From JBDNDK01 sp046719185 (GTDB taxonomy: Bacteria; Armatimonadota; UBA5829): a DNA stretch of 14,031 nucleotides. The notes under the pieces are model-generated. The model was not told the DNA's origin. It was given only the letters and a program-made list of their open reading frames with translations, and did not search any database. Each line of letters starts with the position of its first letter. Position 1 is the first letter of the stretch. Positions 6,698 to 13,464 of the stretch are shown piece by piece. A program made the translations under genes and the position numbers. The stretch covers positions 1-14,031 of the forward strand of contig JBDNDK010000047.1 in assembly GCA_046719185.1 (NCBI GenBank), read 5' to 3'.

Positions 6698-6755
6698 AAG
6701 AGGGTGCCTTGTTATTGAATGGTATTGTTACTATTTTGAATATAGGCAGCCTCTT
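6698..6755 (+). terminator. weak hairpin between the yabE-like gene and rsmA
   Basis: AAGAGGGTGCC (6698-6708) can pair with GGCAGCCTCTT (6745-6755), with one mismatch and a loop of about 36 bases, followed by a T/A-rich tract that leads into the rsmA start. It could terminate the yabE transcript or mask rsmA initiation. A perfect TTGACA (6691-6696) precedes it, but no convincing -10 box follows. Confidence 0.35.
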
Positions 6756-6769
6756 TATTATTTATAAAT

Positions 6770-7624
6770 ATGAACTTATGCTCTACATCTGAAGTAAAGA
6801 AAATACTGGCAGAATTTAATCTTAGACCAAACAAAAAACTTGGTCAAAACTTCCTTATAGACAGAAATATACTCCACAAAATTATAGAATCAGCTGAAAT
6901 ATTAAAAGATGATTGTGTGCTTGAAATAGGTTCTGGGTTGGGTGTGCTGACCCAAGAATTATCTAATTTGGCAGATAAACTGATTGCTGTTGAAACAGAT
7001 ACATACCTAATTCCAGTTTTAGACTATACTCTTTTAGAATATAGCAATATCAATCTAGTCCATCAGGATATACTTAAGATAGATTTTAATGATATTTTGA
7101 GTAGCAATAAAAAGTATATTGTTGTAGGAAATCTGCCATATTATATTACAACTCCAATCATATCTCATTTGATAGAAAACAAACATTTCTTCTCAAGGTT
7201 TATTGTGATGGTGCAGAGAGAAGTTGCAAATAGAATGACAGCAAAGCCCAACTCTGAGGATTATGGATCATTGTCTTTGTATCTTAATTATCATTGCAAA
7301 GTTTCCAATGTGATGAATGTATCTAAGAACTGTTTTTATCCTGTGCCTGATGTTGATTCTTCTGTTGTTAGAATAGATATTTTAGATGAGCCTTCTGTTA
7401 AGGTGAAAGATGAAAAATTGCTTTTTGCTGTTATAAAAGCAGCTTTTGGGCAGAGAAGAAAAACACTTCACAAATCTCTTGAAAAAACAGATATAATCGG
7501 AATAGATAAGACAATAATATCTAATGCGTTAGAATCAGCAAATATTGATGCAGACAGAAGAGGAGAAACCCTCTCTATTGAAGAATTTGCATTGTTGTCA
7601 GATGCTTTTACAAATTTATTATAG
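6770..7624 (+). CDS. rsmA: 16S rRNA adenine(1518/1519)-N6 dimethyltransferase RsmA (KsgA)
   Basis: RsmA dimethylates two adjacent adenines in the 3' hairpin of 16S rRNA during 30S maturation. The 284-residue length is typical. Seen in order: PNKKLGQNFLIDRN (20-33), SAM motif I VLEIGSGLGVLT (50-61), the acidic residue of motif II (VETD, 74-77), catalytic NLPYYITTPI (121-130), and the C-terminal FGQRRKTL helix. The ATG at 6770 is the only sensible start, yet no Shine-Dalgarno motif precedes it; the upstream bases are a T/A tract after a hairpin. The alkD-like gene follows 11 bases after the stop. The gene is CpG-poor, with two sites counted by eye. Confidence 0.97.
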   Translation: MNLCSTSEVKKILAEFNLRPNKKLGQNFLIDRNILHKIIESAEILKDDCVLEIGSGLGVLTQELSNLADKLIAVETDTYLIPVLDYTLLEYSNINLVHQDILKIDFNDILSSNKKYIVVGNLPYYITTPIISHLIENKHFFSRFIVMVQREVANRMTAKPNSEDYGSLSLYLNYHCKVSNVMNVSKNCFYPVPDVDSSVVRIDILDEPSVKVKDEKLLFAVIKAAFGQRRKTLHKSLEKTDIIGIDKTIISNALESANIDADRRGETLSIEEFALLSDAFTNLL

Positions 7625-7635
7625 ATGGTGCAAAA

Positions 7636-8379
7636 ATGAATAAGATAATTGAGTTATCTGATTTTGTGATGGCTGAATTACAAAAACTTGCAGACCCCAA
7701 AAGAGCTGAAGGTGAAAAGAGATATTTTAAAAACACAATAAACCCCCTTGGTGTATCACATCCAGCATTTCAATCATTAGAAAAGAAAGTATTTAAAGAT
7801 ATAAAAAATGATAACTGGACTTGTTCTGATGCAATGGAATTTGCAGAGATAATGCTAAATAAAAGAGTTTTTGAATATACACTTTTTTCATTGGAGTTTC
7901 TGAGCAGATATGTAAAAGATATGGATGATAGTCATATTAAAATCTTCAAAAAATGGCTTGAAGATGATTTGCTGGATAACTGGGCTGCTGTTGATACACT
8001 TTGCCCTCATATAATTGGAGAAATACTCAATATAAAACCAGAATTAATGAGATGTTTAGATGGATGGAGTGAATCTAATAATAGATGGGTGAGAAGAGCA
8101 TCTGCAGTTAGCTTTGTGCTGCTTGCAAGAAAAGGTAAATTCCTTGATGATTGTTACAAAACTGGTGTTTCTCTATTTGCAGATAAAGATGATGATTTGG
8201 TGCAAAAAGGCAATGGCTGGATGCTAAGAGAAGCTGGAAAAACTGATATGGAAAGACTTGAAGTTTTCCTTTTGAAATATGGACATAATATTCCAAGAAC
8301 AACTTTAAGATATGCAATTGAAAAATTCCCCAAAGAAAAAAGAGCATATCTTCTTCAAGCAACAAAGCCTCAAAAATAA
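7636..8379 (+). CDS. AlkD-family DNA alkylation repair protein (HEAT-like glycosylase)
   Basis: AlkD proteins remove bulky or positively charged N3/N7-alkylated bases without flipping them. The 247-residue, helix-rich sequence matches the family along its length. Likely active-site residues are Trp116 and Asp120 (DNWAAVDTLCPH), an arginine in NRWVRRAS (153 or 154) and Trp195 (GNGWMLREAGK), corresponding to Trp109, Asp113, Arg148 and Trp187 of Bacillus cereus AlkD. It starts 11 bases after rsmA with only a weak ribosome site (GGTG), so translation may be coupled to rsmA. No clear terminator follows. Substrate range cannot be judged from sequence. Confidence 0.9.
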   Translation: MNKIIELSDFVMAELQKLADPKRAEGEKRYFKNTINPLGVSHPAFQSLEKKVFKDIKNDNWTCSDAMEFAEIMLNKRVFEYTLFSLEFLSRYVKDMDDSHIKIFKKWLEDDLLDNWAAVDTLCPHIIGEILNIKPELMRCLDGWSESNNRWVRRASAVSFVLLARKGKFLDDCYKTGVSLFADKDDDLVQKGNGWMLREAGKTDMERLEVFLLKYGHNIPRTTLRYAIEKFPKEKRAYLLQATKPQK

Positions 8380-8403
8380 AAAGTAAAAAAATCGGATTAC
8401 CTA

Positions 8404-8432
8404 TTGTAAAAAAAAAACTTAAGTGATATAGT
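8404..8432 (+). promoter_or_regulatory. promoter of the feo operon
   Basis: TTGTAA (8404-8409), a 17-base spacer rich in A, and TATAGT (8427-8432) preceded by TGA (extended -10). Transcription would start near 8439, about 9 bases before the DtxR-like palindrome. Confidence 0.65.
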
Positions 8433-8447
8433 AATCAAAAGAAAGAC

Positions 8448-8474
8448 TTAGGATAGCCTAATTATTTAGGATAA
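8448..8474 (+). promoter_or_regulatory. DtxR-type operator candidate, overlapping the ribosome binding site
   Basis: TTAGGATAGCCTAA (8448-8461) contains inverted TTAGG/CCTAA arms and matches 13 of the first 14 positions of the DtxR/IdeR box consensus. A second TTAGGATA starts 18 bases later (8466) and carries the AGGA ribosome binding site of the regulator gene. Binding just after the transcription start would block the operon when iron is plentiful. That the operon's own regulator binds here is inferred. Confidence 0.6.
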
Positions 8475-8480
8475 TAAATT

Positions 8481-9227
8481 ATGAGTGTGAATGAAGAAGC
8501 AAAAAACATCACAAGTTCCCTTGAGGACTACCTTGAGGCAATTTATAAAGCAAAAATCAAATATGAGCAAGCAAGAGTGAAAGATATTGCCAAATCTATG
8601 AATGTGAAGATGCCTTCTGTATCAGAGGCTATCAGAACTCTTGCTGACAAAGGTCTAGTTGTTCACAAGCCATATTCCAGCATAGAGCTTACTGCTGAGG
8701 GACTTGAGAAAGCTAGAGAAATATCACATAGACATTCAGCAGTTAGAATGTTTCTTGCTGATTTTCTTGGTCTTGATGAAGAGAGTGCGGAGAATGAAGC
8801 TTGTGGGATGGAGCATACTATCAATTCTGAAACCCTTGAGAGACTAAGAAGTTTTGTTGATTTCTTTGTAAAGCAAAACTCTTCTGCTTCTGAGATACTA
8901 GAAAAAGCAAAAGAATATATTGAAGAAAAATCTCAAGAGGCAAAGGATTCATCAAAAATAAAATATCATAAGGATGATGAAATGAGTTCAACAATTACCT
9001 CCACAAAAATGAGTGATTTAACTCCGGGAATGAAAGGCAGAGTTGCTTTTGTATCTGGCAAAGGTCCCATTAGAAAAAGACTTTTAGAAATGGGAATCAC
9101 AAAAGATGAAAGATTTGAGGTTATAAGAGTGGCTCCATTTGGAGATCCAATAGAGATAAAAATAAAAAATTATCTTCTATCTATTAGAAAAAAAGAAGCA
9201 GAACTTGTGGAAGTAGAGGTTGAGTAA
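8481..9227 (+). CDS. DtxR/MntR-family metalloregulator with a C-terminal FeoA (SH3-like) domain
   Basis: This is a likely metal-dependent repressor of the feo operon. Of 248 residues, about 10-75 form the winged helix (SSLEDYLEAIY, recognition helix near MPSVSEAIRTL), about 76-145 the metal-binding dimerisation domain, and about 172-248 a FeoA domain (MSDLTPGMKGRVAF to the end). By alignment with MntR, the ligands would be Asp16, Glu19, His85, Cys108, Glu111 and His112. Asp16 is MntR-like, while Cys108 (CGMEH) is the residue typical of iron-sensing DtxR/IdeR, a mixed signature. The linker at about 145-171 is charged. The ATG at 8481 is preceded by AGGATA that is part of an operator half-site. 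feoA begins four bases after its stop. Confidence 0.92.
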   Translation: MSVNEEAKNITSSLEDYLEAIYKAKIKYEQARVKDIAKSMNVKMPSVSEAIRTLADKGLVVHKPYSSIELTAEGLEKAREISHRHSAVRMFLADFLGLDEESAENEACGMEHTINSETLERLRSFVDFFVKQNSSASEILEKAKEYIEEKSQEAKDSSKIKYHKDDEMSSTITSTKMSDLTPGMKGRVAFVSGKGPIRKRLLEMGITKDERFEVIRVAPFGDPIEIKIKNYLLSIRKKEAELVEVEVE

Positions 9228-9231
9228 AGAA

Positions 9232-9465
9232 ATGAACTTAGAGCCTTTATCTTCATTAGCAAATGGAGAACAGGCTGTAATAAGAGATATACAAGGTGGA
9301 AGATGTATAAGATCAAGGCTTATTGCTATGGGTCTTATGCCGGGAAAAGAATTAACAGTTTTAAATAACATACCAAATGGTCCTTTTATTGTGCAAATTG
9401 ATGATACAAGAATAGCACTAGGAAGAGGGCAAGCAGATAAAATAATTGTAACAAAAGAACAATAG
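9232..9465 (+). CDS. feoA: FeoA, small SH3-like protein of ferrous iron transport
   Basis: The 77-residue protein is the normal FeoA size. Family landmarks are the Gly-rich turn IQGGRCIRSRLIAMGLMPG and the closing strand TRIALGRGQADKIIV. FeoA is thought to bind FeoB and support Fe(II) uptake at the membrane. An in-frame TTG at 9220 would overlap the regulator gene, but the ATG at 9232 gives the usual FeoA N-terminus (MNLEPLSSL) and leaves a four-base gap. AGAGG lies 12 bases upstream, a rather long spacing, so coupling to the upstream gene is likely. A second FeoA domain is fused to the regulator upstream. Confidence 0.92.
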   Translation: MNLEPLSSLANGEQAVIRDIQGGRCIRSRLIAMGLMPGKELTVLNNIPNGPFIVQIDDTRIALGRGQADKIIVTKEQ

Positions 9466-9495
9466 ATTTTAGATATTGGTTCTTAGAGGTTAAAA

Positions 9496-11529
9496 ATGGA
9501 AAAGGCAACATTAGATAAAGAAAACAACACACAAACAAAAGAAATAGTGATAGCACTTGCAGGAAACCCCAATTCAGGAAAGACTACAGTATTCAATGCT
9601 TTAACTGGTGCAAGACAGCATGTTGGTAACTGGCCTGGTGTTACTGTTGAACATAAAGAAGGCATTGTTACCAGAGGTGGAGTGACTTATAAAGTTATAG
9701 ATTTGCCTGGAATTTATAGTCTATCTGCAAGATCACCAGAAGAAGAAATTGCAAGAGATTTTCTGATAAACAATAAAGTTGATGTAATTGTAAATGTGAT
9801 AGATGCAAGCAATCTTGAAAGAAACCTCTATCTAACTACCCAGCTTTTAGAATTAGGCATAGGCACTGTGTGTGTGATGAATATGGTAGATATGACAGAA
9901 AAGATGGGTAAAAAGATTGATTATGATAAAGTAAGGGCACTTTTGGGTGCAGAGGTTGTGCCTGCTGTTGCAAGTAAGGGAAAAGGTATGGATGAATTGC
10001 TTGATAAAGCATACGAAGTTGCCCAATGTGATTATTGTGAGCCGCCTAGAACAGCTCATCACAATCCAGAGCTAGAACTTGAAATGAAAAGGCTTGCTGA
10101 AAAATTAAAACTAAAAGAACATGGCAAGATTCCCTTGAGATGGATACTTCTGAAATCTCTTGAGGGAGATAGAGCTGCAATAAATATCCTAAGAAATATA
10201 TCTGAATATAATGGCAATCCTGAGGAAGTGATAGCATCTTCAAAAGCTAGACTTGAAGCTATGCTTGGTGATGATCTAGATATCATAATTGCAGATGGCA
10301 GATATGGATTTGTTAGTGGTCTTGTGAGAGAGGTTGTCAGCAAATCATCTGAGATAGATAGAATCAATCTCACAGATAAAATTGATAGTATTTTCCTTAA
10401 TAGAATCTTGGGACTGCCAATATTTTTAGGATTAATGCTAGTGACATTTTATCTAACATTTGAGGTTGGAGGATATGTAGCTGGGTTGTTGGAGGGTGTG
10501 CTGGAAAGCAGTGCTGGATATTTGGCAAACACTCTTCCTGAGGGTGTATTATCATCACTAATTATTGATGGTGTATTAGCAGGTGTTGGAGGTGTTTTGG
10601 TATTTCTGCCAAACATTGCAATAATATTTATCATTATTTCTATTCTTGAAGATTCTGGATATATGGCTAGAGCAGCTTTCTTAATGGATAGAACAATGCA
10701 TATATTAGGATTGCATGGTAAAGCATTTATTCCGCTTATTATGGGATTTGGATGTAATGTGCCTGCGGTGATGGCTACTAGAACTCTTGAAACAAGAGAA
10801 GATAGAATTATCACAATTCTAATAAATCCATTCATGTCATGCACTGCAAGATTGCCTATATACATTCTTTTTGCTGGTATGTTTTTCAGCAAAAATGGCA
10901 CTTGGGTGATATTCTCACTATATCTACTTGGGATTTTGCTTGCAATACTAACAGCAAAACTGCTTAAGTCATTCTTTTTCAAATCTGCGACATCTCCATT
11001 TGTTATGGAACTGCCTCCATACAGAATGCCCACTCTAAAGGGAATAAGCATACATGTATGGGAAAGGGTATGGTCATTTATATCAAGGGCAGGAACTATT
11101 ATTCTTGCTGCTAGCATTGTGATTTGGGCAATGAGCACTCTTCCTTGGGGAGTGGAATTTGGCAGTAAAGAAAGTTTGATTGGTGTTTTGGGTTCTTGGA
11201 TTGCACCAGTGTTTAAGCCTCTTAATTTGGACTGGGCTGCTGCTGTTGCATTGTTATTTGGAATTGGAGCAAAGGAAATAGTTGTGAGCACACTAAAAGT
11301 ATTGTATGGAACACAAAGCGGTGCTGTGATGGCAGCATTCACTCCACTAACTGCATACACATTTATGGTGCTTAGTTTGATTTATATACCTTGTATGGCA
11401 ACAATAGCAACTATAAAGAAAGAAACAGCATCTTGGAAATGGACAATCTTCTCTGTTGTTTACTCTATGGTGCTTGCTTATGTGGTAGCATTCATTGTCT
11501 TTAGAGTTGGAAAGCTATTGGGATTTTAG
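9496..11529 (+). CDS. feoB: FeoB, ferrous iron transporter with N-terminal G domain
   Basis: This is the inner-membrane Fe(II) permease. The 677 residues begin with a GTPase domain: G1 GNPNSGKT (23-30), G2 region NWPGVTVE (45-52), G3 DLPG (69-72), G4 NMVD (129-132), G5 region near VASKGKG (158-164). A helical spacer (to about 290) and a multi-span membrane part follow. The latter carries the two conserved gate segments GFGCNVPAVM (about 417-426) and FMSCTARLPIY (about 445-455), both with cysteine. The ATG at 9496 has AGAGG (9485-9489) upstream. It lies 30 bases after feoA and is followed five bases on by a Cys-rich membrane peptide. No FeoC domain is fused. CpG is rare throughout. Confidence 0.97.
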   Translation: MEKATLDKENNTQTKEIVIALAGNPNSGKTTVFNALTGARQHVGNWPGVTVEHKEGIVTRGGVTYKVIDLPGIYSLSARSPEEEIARDFLINNKVDVIVNVIDASNLERNLYLTTQLLELGIGTVCVMNMVDMTEKMGKKIDYDKVRALLGAEVVPAVASKGKGMDELLDKAYEVAQCDYCEPPRTAHHNPELELEMKRLAEKLKLKEHGKIPLRWILLKSLEGDRAAINILRNISEYNGNPEEVIASSKARLEAMLGDDLDIIIADGRYGFVSGLVREVVSKSSEIDRINLTDKIDSIFLNRILGLPIFLGLMLVTFYLTFEVGGYVAGLLEGVLESSAGYLANTLPEGVLSSLIIDGVLAGVGGVLVFLPNIAIIFIIISILEDSGYMARAAFLMDRTMHILGLHGKAFIPLIMGFGCNVPAVMATRTLETREDRIITILINPFMSCTARLPIYILFAGMFFSKNGTWVIFSLYLLGILLAILTAKLLKSFFFKSATSPFVMELPPYRMPTLKGISIHVWERVWSFISRAGTIILAASIVIWAMSTLPWGVEFGSKESLIGVLGSWIAPVFKPLNLDWAAAVALLFGIGAKEIVVSTLKVLYGTQSGAVMAAFTPLTAYTFMVLSLIYIPCMATIATIKKETASWKWTIFSVVYSMVLAYVVAFIVFRVGKLLGF

Positions 11530-11534
11530 ATAAT

Positions 11535-11687
11535 ATGAATTATATTGAATTAGCTGTTGTTGGTGTAATAGTTTTAGCATCACTTATATACTTAATCAAA
11601 AAGCTTTTTGTCAAAAAGAGCAGTTGTGGGTGTTCACACTGCAGCTGCTCAGATTCTTCAAACAGCTGTAATTCTGAGAAGCATTAA
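11535..11687 (+). CDS. FeoB-associated Cys-rich membrane peptide
   Basis: This 50-residue open frame begins five bases after feoB. Residues about 4-21 (IELAVVGVIVLASLIYLI) form one membrane helix, followed by a basic KKLFVKKSS stretch and a cysteine cluster CGCSHCSC (Cys31, 33, 36, 38) plus Cys45. This architecture and position match the FeoB-associated Cys-rich membrane protein family (Pfam PF12669) found at the end of clostridial feo operons. A role in handling or sensing Fe(II) at FeoB is plausible but unproven. The ribosome site is weak (GGGA far upstream), so translation is probably coupled to feoB. Confidence 0.8.
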   Translation: MNYIELAVVGVIVLASLIYLIKKLFVKKSSCGCSHCSCSDSSNSCNSEKH

Positions 11688-11804
11688 AGCTATTTTGATG
11701 TTAGTTTTAGAGGTTGGAAGTTAGAAAGACTCTTCACTGAGTTCAGAGTAACAACCAGCACATCACATTGAATTTATTTCAGGGTCTAGTTTTAATCATT
11801 GCAG

Positions 11805-11825
11805 ATGCTGAGTCAAGCTCAGCAT
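11805..11825. repeat. short palindromic intergenic repeat after the feo operon
   Basis: ATGCTGAG and CTCAGCAT form a perfect eight-base stem with the five-base loop TCAAG, followed by GACTT. With no T run after it, it is not a standard terminator. Similar hairpins are common intergenic repeats in Firmicutes. The 11688-11907 gap also holds GGAAGTTAGAAA (11716-11727) and a degenerate TCTTC...TCAGAGTAACA (11731-11753) resembling other gap repeats in this window. It shows no gene and no clear terminator for feo or holB. Confidence 0.55.
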
Positions 11826-11907
11826 GACTTAGGTCATACATACCTCAGCACAAGTACAAACACCTTCACAGGAAGAATTAGTAGTCTATTATTATTACAT
11901 CTAGCTT

Positions 11908-12930
11908 CTAAGAACTAAGCTGGATCATTAGGGATTCTGTTACCATTTGGGGGACTGCATAGTTCCATATTGCCTTTTGGGCATGCATAATATATCCAAT
12001 GGAGTTTTCTATCTTTTTTTGTGATATACCATTGCTTTGGCTGATGAGATTATCTTTTCTATCTGAGTTCACTACTAATGCTGATTCACCTGCTGTTTTC
12101 ACAGAAAGCAGATCTCTATACCAGATAAGAAGCATTTCAAGAGAATCTAGCACTATTTCTCTGGCACCTTTCTCTGCCTCACTTTCCTCACTTGCATTTG
12201 CTCTTATATCCTCAGCAAGTTTTAATGCTGTCCAAGCATCTTCATTTATTATTTTATCTGCAATATCTGATATCTTATCTCTGAGTTCTTTTATATCATT
12301 ACTGTTCAAAGCTGATATTGCAATTCCTGGTCTGCCCTGAGAATATGCAACAATAAAATCTATTTCATCTTCATCAGCATTATAATCATCAATGAGTTTT
12401 TGCTTGAGCTCATCTGCCTGCACTTGGCTAAATCTTATCTGCTGACATCTGGATTTGATAGTGGGAAGCACTGCAGATGTGTTTCTGCTTAAAAGTATAT
12501 TTACCAAATATTCCGGAGTATCTTCAAGAAGTTTCAAAATACAATTTGCTGCTTCCTCATTTAAGGTATCTGCCTGCTCAATAATATTAACTTTCCATCT
12601 GCCTTTCACTGGCTTAAACACAGCATCATCTCTCATCTCCCTCATCTGGCTAATAGTGGTCTCTTTTTTGATGGGTGACCATACCCTGATATCAGGAAAA
12701 TTGCCATTCAGCTGCGACCTGCAGTTTGCACACTCTCCACAACTGCTGCCATCTTTTATATCCAAGCAGTTTAATGCTCTTGCATACTCAAGTGCAGTTG
12801 TAGTCTTGCCAGTTGATTTTAACCCATAAAAAATATATGCATGTGAAGGGTTTTGATTTATAACACTTTTTTTAAGGACTTTCTTTGCCATATTTTGACC
12901 AATAATGCTGTCAAAACCAACCTTAGACAC
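11908..12930 (-). CDS. holB: DNA polymerase III delta' subunit (clamp-loader ATPase fold)
   Basis: This is a clamp-loader subunit that opens the beta sliding clamp. With a GTG start at 12930 it has 340 residues. It contains the AAA+ P-loop-like GLKSTGKT (36-43), a zinc module of Cys55 and Cys64-X2-Cys67-X2-Cys70 (CGECANC), the LLEDTPE segment, and the SRC motif (IKSRCQQIRF). The GTG is preferred over the ATG at 12948 because GAGGAC (12938-12943) stands seven bases before it and nothing precedes the ATG. The N-terminus then reads MSKVGFDSIIGQ, typical of the family. The start overlaps the darA stop by eight bases, so the two are translationally coupled. It converges on the feo operon. Confidence 0.93.
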   Translation of the reverse strand: MSKVGFDSIIGQNMAKKVLKKSVINQNPSHAYIFYGLKSTGKTTTALEYARALNCLDIKDGSSCGECANCRSQLNGNFPDIRVWSPIKKETTISQMREMRDDAVFKPVKGRWKVNIIEQADTLNEEAANCILKLLEDTPEYLVNILLSRNTSAVLPTIKSRCQQIRFSQVQADELKQKLIDDYNADEDEIDFIVAYSQGRPGIAISALNSNDIKELRDKISDIADKIINEDAWTALKLAEDIRANASEESEAEKGAREIVLDSLEMLLIWYRDLLSVKTAGESALVVNSDRKDNLISQSNGISQKKIENSIGYIMHAQKAIWNYAVPQMVTESLMIQLSS

Positions 12931-13252
12931 GGATAAAGTCCTCAACATCTACTATAAATATAATAGCTCCGCCAGCAATTACTTTCACAGGGTTTATCGC
13001 CACTCCAGCAGCTCCCATCACATCTGGTGCAGGCTGATTTACATACTCTTCATGAACTCCACAGCATTTTCTGAGAACCTGCACTATGTCATCTATTTTG
13101 TTCTCATAAGCACCAATTAGAAAAGTAGTTTTACCATCTTTCAAAAAACCACCAGTGGAAGCTATGATAGTAAACTTATGACCAGCCTTCAATAGGCTAT
13201 CAGCTACTAACTGCTTATCTCTTTCATGTACAATTGCAATTGCAAGCTTCAA
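12923..13252 (-). CDS. darA: cyclic-di-AMP receptor, PII-like (DarA/PstA)
   Basis: DarA is a trimeric PII-like protein that binds c-di-AMP; its downstream target is unknown in most species. The 109 residues show the family pattern MKLAIAIVHERDKQLVADSL, then ASTGGFLKDGKTTFLIG, and the C-terminal hydrophobic strand GGAIIFIVDVEDF. The start is TTG at 13252 with GGGAGG seven bases before it. The order tmk, darA, holB is the standard Firmicutes arrangement (Bacillus tmk-yaaQ-holB). The stop lies within the first codons of holB. Here a 212-base repeat-bearing gap separates it from tmk. Confidence 0.93.
   Translation of the reverse strand: MKLAIAIVHERDKQLVADSLLKAGHKFTIIASTGGFLKDGKTTFLIGAYENKIDDIVQVLRKCCGVHEEYVNQPAPDVMGAAGVAINPVKVIAGGAIIFIVDVEDFIRV
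12938..12943 (-). promoter_or_regulatory. ribosome binding site selecting the GTG start of holB
   Basis: GAGGAC on the minus strand, seven bases before GTG 12930-12928, inside the 3' end of darA. Confidence 0.65.
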
Positions 13253-13259
13253 TGAGGCA

Positions 13260-13265
13260 CCTCCC
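13260..13265 (-). promoter_or_regulatory. strong ribosome binding site for the TTG start of darA
   Basis: GGGAGG on the minus strand with seven bases (TGCCTCA) before TTG 13252-13250. No in-frame ATG stands nearby that would give a full-length product. Confidence 0.8.
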
Positions 13266-13344
13266 AGTGCTGATTATAAAAATATTAATCCTTTAATATA
13301 ACTTCTGCTTATATTTAAGCCAGCTGTCTCTAAGTTAAAATCTT

Positions 13345-13417
13345 TGTCATTCTAAGCTTCAGCGAAGAATCTTTCTGATTATATAGACTCTTTGTTGCTT
13401 CGCTCCTCAGAGTGACA
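13345..13417. repeat. imperfect inverted repeat (TGTCATTCT...AGAATCT family) in the tmk-darA gap
   Basis: The left arm 13345-13372 begins TGTCATTCTAAGC and ends GCGAAGAATCT. The right arm 13388-13417, read on the other strand, begins TGTCACTCTGAGGAGCGAAGC. The arms are imperfect copies of the same sequence facing each other across about 15 bases. They resemble the very widespread intergenic repeat whose core is TGTCATTCTGAGCGAAG. The gap 13253-13464 contains nothing else I can identify. Confidence 0.65.
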
Positions 13418-13464
13418 GAAAAAGAACATTTATAGTAACAGTGTATGACTTTTGAGACAACCTC

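Noticed and set aside
10449..11360. Open frame of 303 codons on the minus strand opposite feoB
   Set aside because: It lies wholly inside the clear feoB membrane domain, has a composition typical of an antisense reading of hydrophobic helices, and shows no family motif or ribosome site.
12455..12829. Open frame of 124 codons on the plus strand opposite holB
   Set aside because: It is an antisense shadow of the conserved ATPase region of holB.
13273..13278. TATAAT on the minus strand before darA as a promoter
   Set aside because: No -35 box at a usable distance, and a start from it would place the ribosome binding site at the very first bases of the transcript.
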